From assembly GCA_010279815.1 (NCBI GenBank), contig QEOQ01000192.1:752239-816238 (forward strand): a stretch of 64,000 bases of DNA. The letters are read 5' to 3'. Within the stretch, counting starts at the first letter, position 1, and each line of letters starts with the position of its first letter. The notes beneath the pieces are model-generated. The model made no database searches, had not been told where the DNA came from, and saw nothing but the letters and a program-made list of their open reading frames with translations. The position numbers and the translations under genes were made by a program. Of the stretch, positions 47,901-61,257 are shown in pieces. Origin of the DNA: Brachionus plicatilis. Taxonomy: Eukaryota > Rotifera > Eurotatoria > Ploima > Brachionidae.

Positions 47901-50900
47901 CAAAGACATCAATGATTGGAATTTACTCTGGATGCTTTTTGATAAGTCCAATTTTTAAAAAAGATATAGAAATTGGATTTCTGAACAATGATGTTTGTAT
48001 CATTTACTGCAATGAGAATAACTATAGCTATGCAGCCACTAAAATGGGGTTGAAATTTATCTAGTTCTAAAAAATATGAAGCTGTATTAAAAAAAAATAA
48101 CTAAGTAGATAGGAAACGATTCTTCACCTGAATTTTAATTTGATTAAAAATTTAAAATGTTTTTTCGTTAATAAAAAAGAAGCATATCTAATTAAACAAC
48201 CAAAAAAATATCTTCAAATATTTAATAAGTTTTAATTTGATGAAAAACAATTGTTTTAATAAAATTTGATTTTAAAATTCAAATTTATTCAAAAAAATTT
48301 AATTTGAGTGAAATAATGTTCAAAATCATTCAAAAAGGAAGTAAACAGTAATTTTTATTTAATTTCTCTAATTAATTATTGAGTCCAATCGACCTTTTAG
48401 TAAATTTATTTTCTTCAAAAATAAACTTTATGACTATTTTCTTTGATTTTAAAATTATGTAACACAATTCATTTTTATCTAAAGTTTACTAGCTAATAAC
48501 AGATTCAATCGTGACAAGTTCAACATTAGACGCAACAATAGCAGTAAAATTTTTTTTAATAATGCCTTTAGTTTTTTCCATTTTAAAATTTATCTATGAT
48601 TTTAAAGTATTTTAATTTTAATGAACTCTTACAGCTTCATAGGTTTTTTTTATTCTATTTAAAAATTCCTTCCTTATTTAGAACGATATGTACTTGTTCA
48701 AATTCACTTGATAAAAACAACCAAGACGATGAGTTAAATTGTGACATCAAATGCAATGGGAATCTTAACCAAACATGTGGTGGTTATTTTAGAAACAGTA
48801 TCTATCATATAATAAGTATTTGATTTTTAATTTTTGTAATAAATTATATTTTACCTATTGATATAGATTTAAAATTTGATTTACTGTGTCCTAAAACCGG
48901 CGAAAAATACCAAGAAATAAGTTGTCTGATAAATGTAACTTCGGATCATCACTATGATTTCAATTATACGCTTTTGGTTGATTTTGGTGATTTAGAAATT
49001 CGCCAGTATTCGCTAACTTTGAATCGTTTGCTTCAAGTCAATAAAACATTCAATAGGACAGGAAAATTTAGAATTTTTTCAGCATTTCAACAGATACCAT
49101 TTAATAATACGGCTTTTATTGAAGGTAAACACTTTTTTACAATTTAAATTTGTTAAGATTTCTTATTACCCGGTTTGCACAAAAAAGTCACAAGAAGCTT
49201 TTTAGAAATTAATCATGAGAATGATTATCAAGGTTGTTATTATGATAGAATCCCTTATGAAATAAATGAGCTTGTTTTTGTGAATAAGGACAAAATGACA
49301 AATAAAATGTGCCAAATGGTTTGTTCAAATTTTGGATATAACTTTTCTGCAACTTATAATCAGTACCATTGCTCTTGTGGAAATTCGTTTGGATCGTATA
49401 ATAGAGCAAATAATTGCGATCTTAAATGTCCGGGTGATTTCAGTGAATTTTGTGGAGGAAAAGTTTTTTATCCATTTTCAGTTTACAATTCAGATATATG
49501 TAGGCTTTTCATTTAATTTTTATACTTAATGAAAAAAAAAAATACAAATAAAATTAAAAAGCTTCGTTTTATTATGGAATGTTTTCAGAATGTACAACAG
49601 TAGATAAAACATCTTTAACGATTATTCCACAAAATACAAATATAAATTGTTTAAATGCTTGTAAAAATAAACTGTTTTCCAGAAGCCATTTCAGAAACAG
49701 GTAATTTTTTATTTTGAGATTAAAATTTAACTTGATGAAAAAATTACAAATTATTTTTAATTTTATTTCAAAAAAAAAAAATTAAATTTATATAACTTTA
49801 AGAAAAAAACAAACAGATTTTATTATAGTTAATCTTTGATTTCTCATTATCAAATTTAATTGTACTAAAGAATATTTAAAAAAAAACTTTTTTCAAGTTT
49901 ATCTTCAACCGAGTGTTATTGTTCAGAGGAAAATTACAAAATAATAGAACTTGATTACAGTAATTCAAATTGTGACTACAGAGAACTTGGAGGCGAGGGT
50001 GGATCTGATTATTATCTAAAAAGTGTCTTCAAAGCCAATCATAGAGAATCGGAAATATCCATGAATAGATTTTATCTAAACCATTCTGGATGTGTCCATT
50101 TTGATCCTGCTTTTGATGAAATTTCTATTGAGTTTAAAAATAATTCGGTTTTTAATTGTGCAATTTTTTGTCAACTAATGAATTCCAGTATTTTAGTTTC
50201 CATGATGACAAAATGTTTTTGCTTAAAAAATCTTCATACTAATTTTAAAAATTCAACTAATGGCGGTTTAGAAGCCAGTTCAGATGGACACTACAATGTA
50301 AACATAAAAGAAGCTGTCCAATACACAATAAATGGTTATTTTTTAATTTGAAAAAGAAACTTAAATTTAATAGTGTAATTTTAGAAATTCCTCAAGAATT
50401 GATTTTAAATGAGAAAAATCATTTCGAAGAACAAATCTGCGAGTATCCACTTTTGCACAAAGTTATTTCGCCTAGCTTTTCAAATGAATTACAATGCATT
50501 AATTTGTGTTTTAACTTAAAGTTTATACTTGCCCAATATATAAATAAGTAATGATTAATTAAAAAGATTGAATGGTTGTAATATAAATTTTAAAAGGATT
50601 TGTTATTGTGGAAATCACTTTAAAGAAGAAATCAAAGATAATTGTGGTAAAATTTTTTTAATAAAAGGTAAACTTGAAAAAATGAAAGCATTTAATTTTG
50701 ATAAAAATAAATTTATTTTTCTCATAGAACCTGTTTCCACAACAATTTTCGATACTCAAAAAACAACTTCTTTTATTGAGAATTTATCAAGTTATTCAAA
50801 TTCTAAATTGAGTTTCTTCGACCTGATTTCATTCACTTCTTCAATTCAAAGCAAAGCTACTGAAGCTAATAATTTTAGTGACTCGGACTCGGAAGAATTT

Positions 50901-51521
50901 TTAAGCTTAAATTCAGAGAAATTATCAAATTTAATATCAACAATAGATTATGATATATCAGGCTGTTTGGTCAATTGTTCAAATCATGGAATTTGCAAAA
51001 AAAATCACATTCAAAGATATGAATGTCTGTGTGAAATGGACCATTTCGGAAAATCTTGTGAGAAAAACAAAAGGCCCTGTAACAATGCCAAATTGTGTCT
51101 CAACAACAGTACTTGTGTTGACTTGGTAAATTTTGAAAATGGAAAAGATAAAATTAGATATGACTATATGTGTTTGTGCAGCCAAAATTATTACGGTCAA
51201 CATTGTCAAAATGAGGTGAATTTATGTGAAAACATGACTTGTTCAAAAAATGGTTATTGTAGAGTAAATGCAACTGGCTATCCTGAATGCCGATGCTTTA
51301 AGCATTATACTGGAACAGAATGTGAAATTACGAATAAAGAACTAGTCTTTATTCGAACAATTATTACAATGAGCACCATAATCAGCATTGTATTTTTGGT
51401 ATCATTGGGTGCATTAATAATTTTCAATGATGTGATGAACTTTTTTCTCAAGAAAAAAATCACTAAAAAGGCGAAAAAAGCTGACCATATAGTTAAATAT
51501 ACTTATAAGCAAAAATCATAA
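41969..51521 (+). CDS. Large WSC/PKD/EGF type I receptor, paralog A
   Basis: 23 exons: 41969-42026, 42077-42245, 43041-43186, 43238-43397, 43445-43581, 43644-43889, 44042-44207, 44263-44393, 46147-46300, 46350-46486, 46538-46858, 46909-46965, 47515-47650, 47706-47839, 47871-48048, 48682-48815, 48867-49124, 49206-49499, 49562-49700, 49898-50334, 50385-50547, 50597-50667, 50728-51521; 1539 residues. Signal peptide about 1-16. WSC modules (YLGCF, C...C...F.FA, C.C, C...C.G...CGG) at about 20-223, 306-501, 628-821 and 908-1275, ten in all, some diverged. PKD-like domains with DFNDGE, EFGDGD or DFGDLE at about 224-305, 502-608 and 822-907. A Ser/Thr-rich stretch follows, then three EGF modules (about 1352-1480), one TM segment (TIITMSTIISIVFLVSLGAL) and a short basic tail. 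Likely a cell-surface carbohydrate-binding protein or mechanosensor; function is inference. Confidence 0.85.
44743..45899 (-). mobile_element. Truncated Tc1/mariner transposon inside an intron of paralog A
   Basis: The ends CAGTAGTGATTTGATACTTG (left) and its near-perfect reverse complement (right) begin long inverted repeats of about 190 bp, flanked by TA on both sides (44741-44742 and 45900-45901). The minus strand carries pieces of a DDE transposase: KIHIWARISSKVSTKFALLF, then HQDYDPKHAS (second D region), then PPNSPIEMVWNELKKF (third catalytic region). The N-terminal DNA-binding part is missing and the pieces are in different frames, so it cannot be active by itself. It sits in the 1753-nt intron 44394-46146. 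Confidence 0.88.
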
Positions 51522-52074
51522 GAATTCATTTTTCAAAAACATTTAAACTTTTAATTGTGATAATTTTATTTTTTAAGAAAAAATTTAAATTTTATTCAAA
51601 TCTCGATTATCTAAAATTCTCCAAATAAACTTTGAAATTATTCCAATTTTTTTCTTTACTAATATTTTACTAAACTGTTACCTGTTTAATAATAATTTAT
51701 TGAAAAAATAAATTGAGCAAAAAAAATTAACACGATAAGAAAAGAAGTAACTACGATTTTTTTTGATCCACAATAGCAAGAACAGTAAATTACGGGAGCG
51801 AGAAGAGAAATACAGATAATTAGGAATTACAGCTAAATTTTTTTATTCAATTAGGCTTTATAAATTTATTTTTATTAAGAAATTAGAAAAAATAAAATCA
51901 GATTCCAGACTGATGTTTTTGTGTTGAAATCGATTTCTTCAATAACATTTTTAGACATTTATTTTAAATATTTTTTTGTAACTTCATTAATTTAGATTAG
52001 TCCTAGAATTAAAACAAAATAATTATTTTTTTTTGCATATAAATCAGAGTTAAATATTTTTTGTTTTAAATAAA
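51522..52074. other. Spacer between the tandem receptor genes
   Basis: 553 bases separate the stop of paralog A from the ATG of paralog B on the same strand. No other gene was seen. It must contain the 3' end of A and presumably the promoter of B. Confidence 0.45.
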
Positions 52075-55000
52075 ATGATTTTACTTGGAATAATTTTTAT
52101 TTTTGGTGCTTTAAATGTATCAAAACAATTTAGCATTTATGAAAAAGCAGAATACATTGGATGCTTCAGAGATTCAAGCTTGGCTCCTGATTTCCAAAAA
52201 ACTAAAATTTTCAGTCGAATTAACAATCCGAATGCTTGTTTTAATGAATGTAACCATTTGGGATATAAATTTGCCGCAACGCAATACAAGTAGATTTTTT
52301 TTATTTAAATTTCTTAAATATTTTATTAGTCAATTTATCCAGAAATTCGACCCATTACACTTGTTCATGCGATGATCGGTATGGATCTCTTGGACCAACT
52401 TCAAGTTTTAGATGTGACTGTGAATGCTTTCAAGAATTGGCTTATACTTGCGGTTGCTTTTCTTATAATAGAGTATATCGAGTTAAAAGTAAAAAAAAAA
52501 CAATAAAAAAAATTAAAAAAAATAATTTAAATTTCATTTTATTGAAGACATGACTTTGGTTAAAGAATATATTGGTACTGAAAAATCGTTCTCAATTTAT
52601 CAAAACACATATTTCTTCACAACTTCGAAAGAAAAATGTGCTTACAGATGTCTAATTAGCTACAATCGTAAAATATCTTTCTTATCTAATGAGTAATTTT
52701 TAAAAATTTTAAAGAATTTTTTATTTTAATCTATTTGACAAATATAGTTCCAGATGTTCTTGTTTTTTTGATCAGACACATTCAAATTCGAGCAGCAAAG
52801 CAATTGAATTAAACGGTATATCTTAATTATTAATGTACTTTTGGAAAAATAATCAGCCTTTTCAGTCCACAATATTTTGAATAGTTTTAGCGATTCTTTT
52901 AAGATTTGATTTTTGAAGGTTTTTTTTAGGGTTTTGGACAAATTGAAATTTCTCTTTATATTTTTTAAAGATTACCTAATGTAAATCTCTATTTTTTTTT
53001 CTTTATTCGGGTCTTTCAGAATTTAATATTGAATAACTGCCTGATTTTAAATAATCAGAAGTTTTATTGGAAAAAAGATTTTGGCGATGTTTATTAAAAA
53101 GACTAAATTAAAAAAAAAAGAAGAAATTTAAAAAAAGACTCAACAACAGTCTTGCTCTTACTATTTAAAATTAAGTTTTGCGCATTTATTTAAATTGAAT
53201 AAGAAAAAAAATTAGCAGAGTAAAAAAATAAAAAAATACTTAATATACTTCGGAATCTTCGAAGCGGAATTTTAATATCAAAGCCACAAACCAAACTCAC
53301 GTAATTATTTAATACCAGACTCTGATCACCCTTAACACATATTCGTGAACATCCCTGTTTTTTATTCAAGAGATCTAATTATTCATTTAGTAAAAATAAT
53401 TTCAATAGAATAACAGGGATATATCGTATTATAGCAAAAAAAATGATTTTAATGACTTTTTTAATGAAATTTTTTCCTTAACTTTAAAATTTGGACATTT
53501 TTTCATGTTAGTTTTAAAAACTAACTGTTGCGAGTGAGTGTAACATCTTAAAAGACTTAAAGTGTCTGGTTCATTATTTTTATGACCCTAAAAAAAGTTT
53601 TAACTCAAATCTGACTTTTCCATTTTCTTTTTGACTTGGACTTTAGATCAACTCTGCTAATTTTTTTTCTTTCAAAGTTCTTCTTAAATTTTCTTTTCCT
53701 AATAGGAGGCTAATTCACAACTATATATAATTCAATTTAATAAATAAATAAATGAACAAATTTTTTCGAAAATAAAAAGTATGATTTTAGAAATATTGTT
53801 TCTCAATACATTATATATCTTTAAGCCATTATTGTATTATTAATCCTGATAGGTTTTAAAGATAATCATATTCCTCTTTAGCACTAGAAATTGAAAAAAT
53901 GCCATTATTTGCAAAGCAAAATCTTCAAATTTTTAATCATGAAGTTCACCCACATATTTACCAAAAAGTAAATACACTCAATTTTTATGATCTAGGATCT
54001 TAATCATTTTTAAAGAATACATGTATTAGAATTTATAATATTTTCTTCTAAGATTACAAAACAGAATCTCAGATTGTTAAAAAAAATTTTGGAAACTTTA
54101 GATTCGTAAGATAATTTTAAAAAGTCTTATCATACAAATTTTGACTCCTGCATTTTCCTAAAGTTTGCCAAAACGAATTTTTTAAAAACATATCTTACTC
54201 TAATTTTTTTATAAAAAATTTCTTTTTTTTTGAAATCTTGAAAATAATCATATGAAAAAAATATAATACAACTAGAAATAACTCTAAGCTTCTTTAATTC
54301 AAAATTTGACCATAAAATTCTAGTTTTTAAATTGACTTATATTTTGAAAATAAAATAATCATATTTTGATTTAGAATACTATTTATCAGTAAGTTGCCCG
54401 TCTTTCGGACAAGTTTACCAAATTTTATATTGTGATGTAACATTTCGAGTTGATTTAAGTAATCCAATATTCGAAGTTAAAAATGGAAATGGTTTAAATG
54501 GTGATTTCCAACGACAACAGGATTTTTCGGTACGATTAAGTTACGTAAGACAAGGATCATTTGAGACAATTTTTTCTATCAAAAACAGCGAATTAAGTCT
54601 AAATCCAGTTATAATGAGTATTTTGAAAAATCTTTTAATAAAAAATTGTCTTAATTTTTTTTAAATAAAGTTTATCCAACTTTAAGCTTAAATGATGATG
54701 TGATCAGTAATTTGAAAAAAATTTTTCCAAAAAATTTTATTCACTTTTATTTAAAGAATCTGAATTTTTAATTAACACATTGGTAAATGAAATTGGATGT
54801 TTCAATTTAAAAAATTTTGAAAACGAATTTGGCAACTATTCCATGGTTAGTCAAAGTCCGATGAATAGTCATATTTGCATTCAAAAGTGCTCACATACTA
54901 ATCATAAATATGCTATTTTAATGGAAGGGTAAAATCTTAAAAATAAATAAAATTTTTAAAATATGTATAAAAAAATTTTCATTTAGCGGAAAATGTTATT

Positions 55001-58000
55001 GTACAAGCCGATATGGCCTGAACGGAAAGTCTGACCACAAAAATTGTGAATGTGTTTGCTTAGGATCATACGATTTTTTTTGTGGCTGTGAAAATTTTTA
55101 TCTGGCATATAAAATTAAAGGTTTAGAAAAAAATAAGATTATTTTAAGAATCTATTTATTTATTTTTTTTTTCTTAGATATTAGAGAAAGTCAAAAACTA
55201 CTTGGGTCATCAAAAGGCTGTTTTAAAGACCACTATTCGCCCACCAAAATCACGTTTAGTTTTAACACTAATGGAATATGTATGAAGCACTGTTTACTGT
55301 TAGGATATAGATATTTTTCAACTGAAAGCGGGTATAATCTAAGAAAAAATTTTCAAAATAAATTTATTTTGTTTAATAGAAATATATGTAATTGCTTTTG
55401 GAATTATTTTAGTCAACAGAAAACTTCTGAAAAAAGGTGTAATTATAAATGCCCTGGAAATTCAACTCAGCTATGTGGTGGTCCTTTTGGATTTCAGACG
55501 ATTTATGAAATTAAAGGTTTTGATTTCAAAATTACTTTGATTAATAAAATAATTAAATTTAAAGAAACTAATTTTACGATTGAGATTCCACGCATAACTA
55601 AAAAAAATGAAAATTTTAATTTTTCAATCACAAAATTGGTGGATACTCTCATAGAACATTTTCCATTCAAATTTAGTCTTTTGTCTACTGGCAGTTTTCG
55701 AGTTGAATTGAATTTTCCAAACAATTCTTCTGCAATTTTAAAATTTAATTCAACAGGCTTCAAAACAATTGAAATAAAATCTGAGCATTTTTATTTTAAT
55801 CCTTTGATGTACCTATCTGATACGACCAATTATTCTGCTAATAAAACCAACTTGTCAAATATAGAAATTTTTGGTATTTTATGTAAAAGAAAAAAAATGA
55901 TGATTTTTTTTAAAGTTTATTCATTTATTTTAGACTTTGGTAATTATTCTCACTGTCGCCAAGATTATTCTCGAAGATTTTCTTACACAATGACAATAAA
56001 TGGTAATCCAGAATGTAGCCAGCGTTGTGTTCATGAAGGATTGTCTTCATTTTCTACAATTTTGAGTTCCAGGTATTTTCTTTCAATAAACAAAAATGCT
56101 TTTTTAAAACCCAGTTTAATTTTTTAAATCGTTTTTCATAGTTAAAAAAAATTTTCTATAAGCAATAAAAAAAATTAATTTCACTTTTGAAAACATCAAA
56201 AATAATTTACCAAATTTTACGTAAAATTACGCAAAATATGGAAAAAAAAGAAAACAACGTGAAATACACTAAAATTTTTCTTATTTTTCTTATTTAAATA
56301 CAACTTCTAGTTATTTTTGTTTTTTTTTAATGCAGAAACACAGAAAAAATTATAAAAAACTGTCCCTCATTAAACTTATCCACAAATTTAATAAGAACAA
56401 AATCAATTCAAACACACGCAATTATGATAAAAACAATAACATTTTGATTTTTTTGTAATAAATTTATTGTAGATATAACAAGTTTGATGTAAATTGAACT
56501 TTTAACCTTTTTTGGAATAAATTGATTTTAAACATAACAAATTCATCAGGAATGAAATTAATTTAATACTTAATAGTTTATTTTAGGCCTATACATTTTC
56601 CATCAATACTTTAACTTTACCTGTATTTACTTAAATCAATAAAACGCCACAAAAAAAATTTAATTTTTATTTTATATTTATTATTCTGAAGGAGCATAAA
56701 CTCCGTAAAATTATTTAATACAAAAATCTAAATAGCTCAAAATTACGTTTTAACTCTAAAATACTAATAAACATACAGATAATAAAATAATAAAGAAATT
56801 TAAATTTATTCAAAAAATATGGAATCTCATGCTAAATCTATAGAAAGCTTTCTCGTGGGCACCATTAGTAGACCCCGAACCAATTCTTTAATGCCAAAGT
56901 GGTTGTAGAAAAAAACAATAAATTTATATGTGTTTATTTTTAATAAAATTGTTCGATTTGTAATAAGAAAATTATTTTTTAATTATATTAGAGATGAATT
57001 CATTCATTTTGTAAAAATTCTATTAATTCCATTAATTTTTATTTAATAAATTTCATTACGTTTAAATTAGATATTGTCATAATAAATTTGTTATTTTTAA
57101 TTGAATTTGTGGTATTTTTATTAAATTTATTATTGAAAAATATTAAGAGTCTAAAAAATTGAACTTCTTTTTTCTTCTTAAAACCTAAAGTTAGTGAATG
57201 AAGCTTGAAAAAAAATTGGATTTTATATTTAAAATAATTCATTCTTTTAACTAAACATTTAAAAAAATGTTTTAATTTTAGTCAACAATGTCGCTGTGGT
57301 ATAAACATTTGGAACACTAGAAGTGATGATATTCACTGCATGTGCGCTTGTTTTTCAGATTTATCTACATTTTGTGGATGCTATGGATACCATCGCATTT
57401 TTGACATTTACCGTGATAAAAAATTGTTAAAAAAATTTTATAAAATTAAGTTTTTTTTAAAGCTATGAACAGCAGTGAAATGACAATCTCAATTTATAAG
57501 GGCTGTTCTGTTGATTATGGAGAGCTCGAAGTAGAAATTGGCTTTCTCAACAATAAGCTTTGTATTCAATATTGTCATTCAAATGGCTTTAACTATTCTT
57601 TAACTCAGCGAGGGTAATTAGAATAATCAATTTGAAAAAGTAACAAGGAATAAATTTTATTGAATAGTTATTTGTGTAAATGCAGTGGCTCTCTCAACCA
57701 AACCGACTTGGTAAGTGAAACCGAATGTAACTTTGCTTGCAATGCAAATTCTTCTGAATACTGCGGTGGAATTCATCGAAATACTGTTTACCGAATAAAC
57801 AGTAGGACTAAAAAAATACAATGAAATTTTTTAATTGATCTTATTTTTGCAAGAATTAAACTTGAGTCTTTCCTGTAATGAGAGTGTTTTAAAATACGAG
57901 ACTGCTCAATGCTCAATCTTGATTAACTTTGGCCCTGAAATCGACCCAAATTTCAATTTATCTATTAACTTTGTAGATTTTAATGAAGAAGTATTATTAC

Positions 58001-61000
58001 CATATAATGACACAGGACTTTTGGTGACAAGAAGTTTCAATCGAAGTGGAAATTATACTGTAAAAGTAAGACTTATCAACTATCCCCTTTTTACAAGCTC
58101 GGTAATCACAGGTAAATTTTTAATTTAATAGAATCAGTTTTTTTTTATCATTTTTTTTATTCATAGTTGAACCATCTTCTGAAATTTTAGGTAACATTTC
58201 AAAAATAATTGTACTTGATTTTATTTTGAAATATTAGATAATAATTACCAGGGTTGTTTTTATGATAGAATTCCATATGACATGTCAGATTTTTTAGTCG
58301 AAAATGAGAAAAATTTAAACAACAAAAAATGTAATGAGCTTTGTCGCGATTTGGGATTCAATTTTTCTTCAACTCATGAAGGGTAAATTTAAATGTTCAA
58401 ATTCACAATAAAAAAAAAATTAAAAATTTTTTGAATTTTTTGATTCATATCCTTTCAAAAAAATCTAATTAAATTTCAAAAGAAAATTTTGTGCATGTAT
58501 GAACAAATTTGGCAGCTATAACAGAGCAAATGATGCCAATGAATGTAACATTACATGTTCCGGCAATGAATCTGACGTTTGTGGTGGCGTATCTTATCAA
58601 CCTGTGTCTGTTTATAAAATTGAAAATGGTTGCAAAAATTGAAAAATTCAAAGATTTTTTTTTAAACTTTAACTTTTAAAGATTTGTTACAGGAATCGAG
58701 ACTATTTTCTTACTTTACTGAATGCATAACTGTTGATTTGGAAAATTTTAAGCCATTATACCATTTTAAAAATCATCAAAATTGTATCAATTTATGCAAA
58801 ATTTACAAATTTTATCTAGTAGATACTGAGTAAATTTTGAATTGATCCTTTGATATTTTACTAAAAAATAACTAAAGAAATTGCTATTGTGCTAACAATT
58901 ACAGCACGCCAGGCATTGATAGAACAAATGCTTTATGTGATATCAATATTAGACCAACTCATATTCAGACTTATGGTGGATCAGTCTATTTCACAAAATC
59001 AGTCTATCGTGGTAAGATAAATTTTAAATTAAAAATAATTTTTTTTCTAGGAAATTTTCTTTTAGTCACCGAACCTCGACAAGAATTGCCAATGTTTTAT
59101 GCTCTATTGATTGGATGCTATTCTCTTAACAATGATCACATAAAAGTTCATGTCACATTCAAAGGTTTAACTATCACCAAGTGTCTTACCTATTGCTCTT
59201 ATTTTAACCAAAGCTATGCTTTTTCTGATTCCTCAAAATGCTATTGCTTGGAAGAGTTGAGTCAAGCTACTGAAAGAGACTGTTCAAAACTAAAAGTTTC
59301 ACTTTCAGATGGCCATTATGTTACAGACAATAACCTTCTATACATATACCAGGCTCAAAGTAATTTTTAGTATTTTTTATTTTAAAAAATGATTTTATCA
59401 ATTAATTTAAAAAAAAATTAATTTCTGTAAAATAATTTAAAAAGTAAACAAAGAAAAATAATAGTTAAATTTAAAAAATTATAATTATGAATAAGGGCAT
59501 AATTCTTAATTTTGTTTTTCAATTAATTTTTTGATTTAGTGCAAAGTCTGATTAAATAAATTTAATTTATTAATTTTAAATGAATGAAATGACTTTTTAC
59601 AATCTAGTTTTACTTTAAATATGTGTATTTAAAAAATTAATCTTAAAAGATTAACTTAAAAATTTTAAATTTAAAAGATTAAGAAATTTTTTTATTTTTC
59701 AAAAATTGTATTAAGTTTTCTAAACGAAAAATACTCTAATTTAAATAAAATCAAATAAACTAAAAAAATCGCTCTTTCTTTTTAGTTTCTTATATTTTTA
59801 ATTGTTATATTCAATTATATAATTTATTAGAAGCAAATAATTGTATTTTAATAAAAGAAGATAAAGAAATAATTTAAATATTATTCCATTATTTATTTAA
59901 AGTTAATCAAAAGGCTAGTGACCATGTCATGAAAGACTGATTAACACTTTATTCATTGAATTTAAATAAATATTAAATTTTATAAAATCATTTTAAAAAT
60001 GAAGCATTGATATTCTGGCAAATTTTCTTCAATATTTTTTTTCAATTAATTTTCAAGAAAAAATCTTTTCTCTAATTTAGAATTTAATATTTAGAATTTT
60101 AAATTTTTATCAATTTTTTTTTTCAATTAGAGTTAAACATAGAAGCTTTAAAAGAGAATAATTATGAAAAAATTGGATGTTCGTCTGAAAATTTACATGA
60201 AGTTCTAGTGCATCATTCACTAGACGAATCCAAATGTGTTGCTCTATGTCAAAGATTAGATTTTAATTACACTATTCGAAAAAACTCGTAAAAAAATTCA
60301 CCCGATAATTTCAATTTACTAATTTTATGTTTTTAAATTAAAAGAATTTGCTACTGCGGAAATAGCATCAAGAACGAATCATGTAATGGAAATTATTTTG
60401 AAATTTTTATTTTCAAAACAATTACAAGTAATTAATGATAGAAATTTTAAAAAATCTAATTTTTCTCAATTTTGTTTTTAGTCTTAACAACAGTTCTAGA
60501 TATGACAACCCAACCAACAACTGAACTTACCAGCGACAGCATGATCTCTACATACATTCCATCAACCGAATTTGAAAGGACTACATCAGCTGATCAAGAG
60601 ACTGCCAACAATACTTTCTCGCTAATGAACACAAGAGACTTGGCAAATTTTATATCCAGTGTGGACTACGACATTACAGGGTGCCTAATCAATTGTACCA
60701 ATAATGGAAAATGCAAAAAGAATATCATAAGCAAAAAATTCGAATGCTCATGCGTAGAATACTATCATGGCAACGATTGTAGAACAAGTCGCAGAATATG
60801 TACTAACGAAATGCAGTGTTTAAATTCAGGCACATGCATTGACATGATTGAATTTAACAAGGAAAAAAATACTTTTGAATTCACCTATAAATGCAATTGT
60901 AGTGAGTACTATTATGGTGAGAGGTGTCAGTATGAAGTTGATTTGTGCAAAAATATAACATGTTCATCAAATGGTTTTTGTAAAGTAAACGCAACCAAGG

Positions 61001-61257
61001 CAGCAGTATGTAACTGCTTCAAGTTTTATAGTGGTGATAATTGTCAAATAAGAAGCAAAGAATTAGTAATGATTAAACAAGTTATTTCAGTGAGCTCTAT
61101 TATTGCCATTGTTGTCATTTCGGTTATGTTTTTAACACTCGTGTTGAATGACATAAGCAGCTTGTTTATCAAAAAGGAAATGAAGAAAAATGTTCAAGGA
61201 TGTGAAGAAGAAGCAAAGGAAATAACTAATACTAAAGAATTGAAATACACTTGCTAA
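52075..61257 (+). CDS. Large WSC/PKD/EGF type I receptor, paralog B
   Basis: 25 exons: 52075-52289, 52343-52488, 52548-52692, 52748-52815, 54375-54617, 54671-54706, 54757-54928, 54987-55120, 55178-55331, 55380-55516, 55565-55873, 55934-56072, 57282-57412, 57463-57613, 57668-57801, 57854-58111, 58167-58190, 58238-58382, 58483-58628, 58682-58829, 58878-59011, 59066-59359, 60131-60287, 60345-60427, 60482-61257; 1492 residues. Domain order equals paralog A: signal peptide (MILLGIIFIFGALNVS), 2 WSC, PKD (about 192-272), 2 WSC, PKD (484-586), 2 WSC, PKD (772-857), 4 WSC (866-1234), Ser/Thr-rich stalk, three EGF modules, TM (VISVSSIIAIVVISVMFLTL) and a short tail. Cysteine patterns such as C.CGN...C...C.G...CGG are clear in most modules. 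Introns 55332-55379, 55517-55564 and 55874-55933 are stop-free multiples of three, placed by alignment with A. The 1.56-kb intron after 52815 could hide a further small exon near 53887. Confidence 0.83.
53553..53676. repeat. AAGTC-rich element, degenerate copy 3, in an intron of paralog B
   Basis: Contains AAAGACTTAAAGTG and TTTTTGACTTGGACTTTAGATC and ends AACTCTG, like the other family members. Confidence 0.45.
56670..56720. repeat. LINE-type 3' tail motif in an intron of paralog B
   Basis: CTGAAGGAGCATAAACTCCG forms a GGAG/CTCC hairpin followed by an AT-rich tail. It matches the copies near 28760 (minus) and 36170. Confidence 0.45.

Noticed and set aside
53887..53969. Possible extra exon in the 1.56-kb intron of paralog B
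   Set aside because: It opens in the right phase after an AG but its only donor breaks the frame with the next exon, and paralog A has no clear equivalent.
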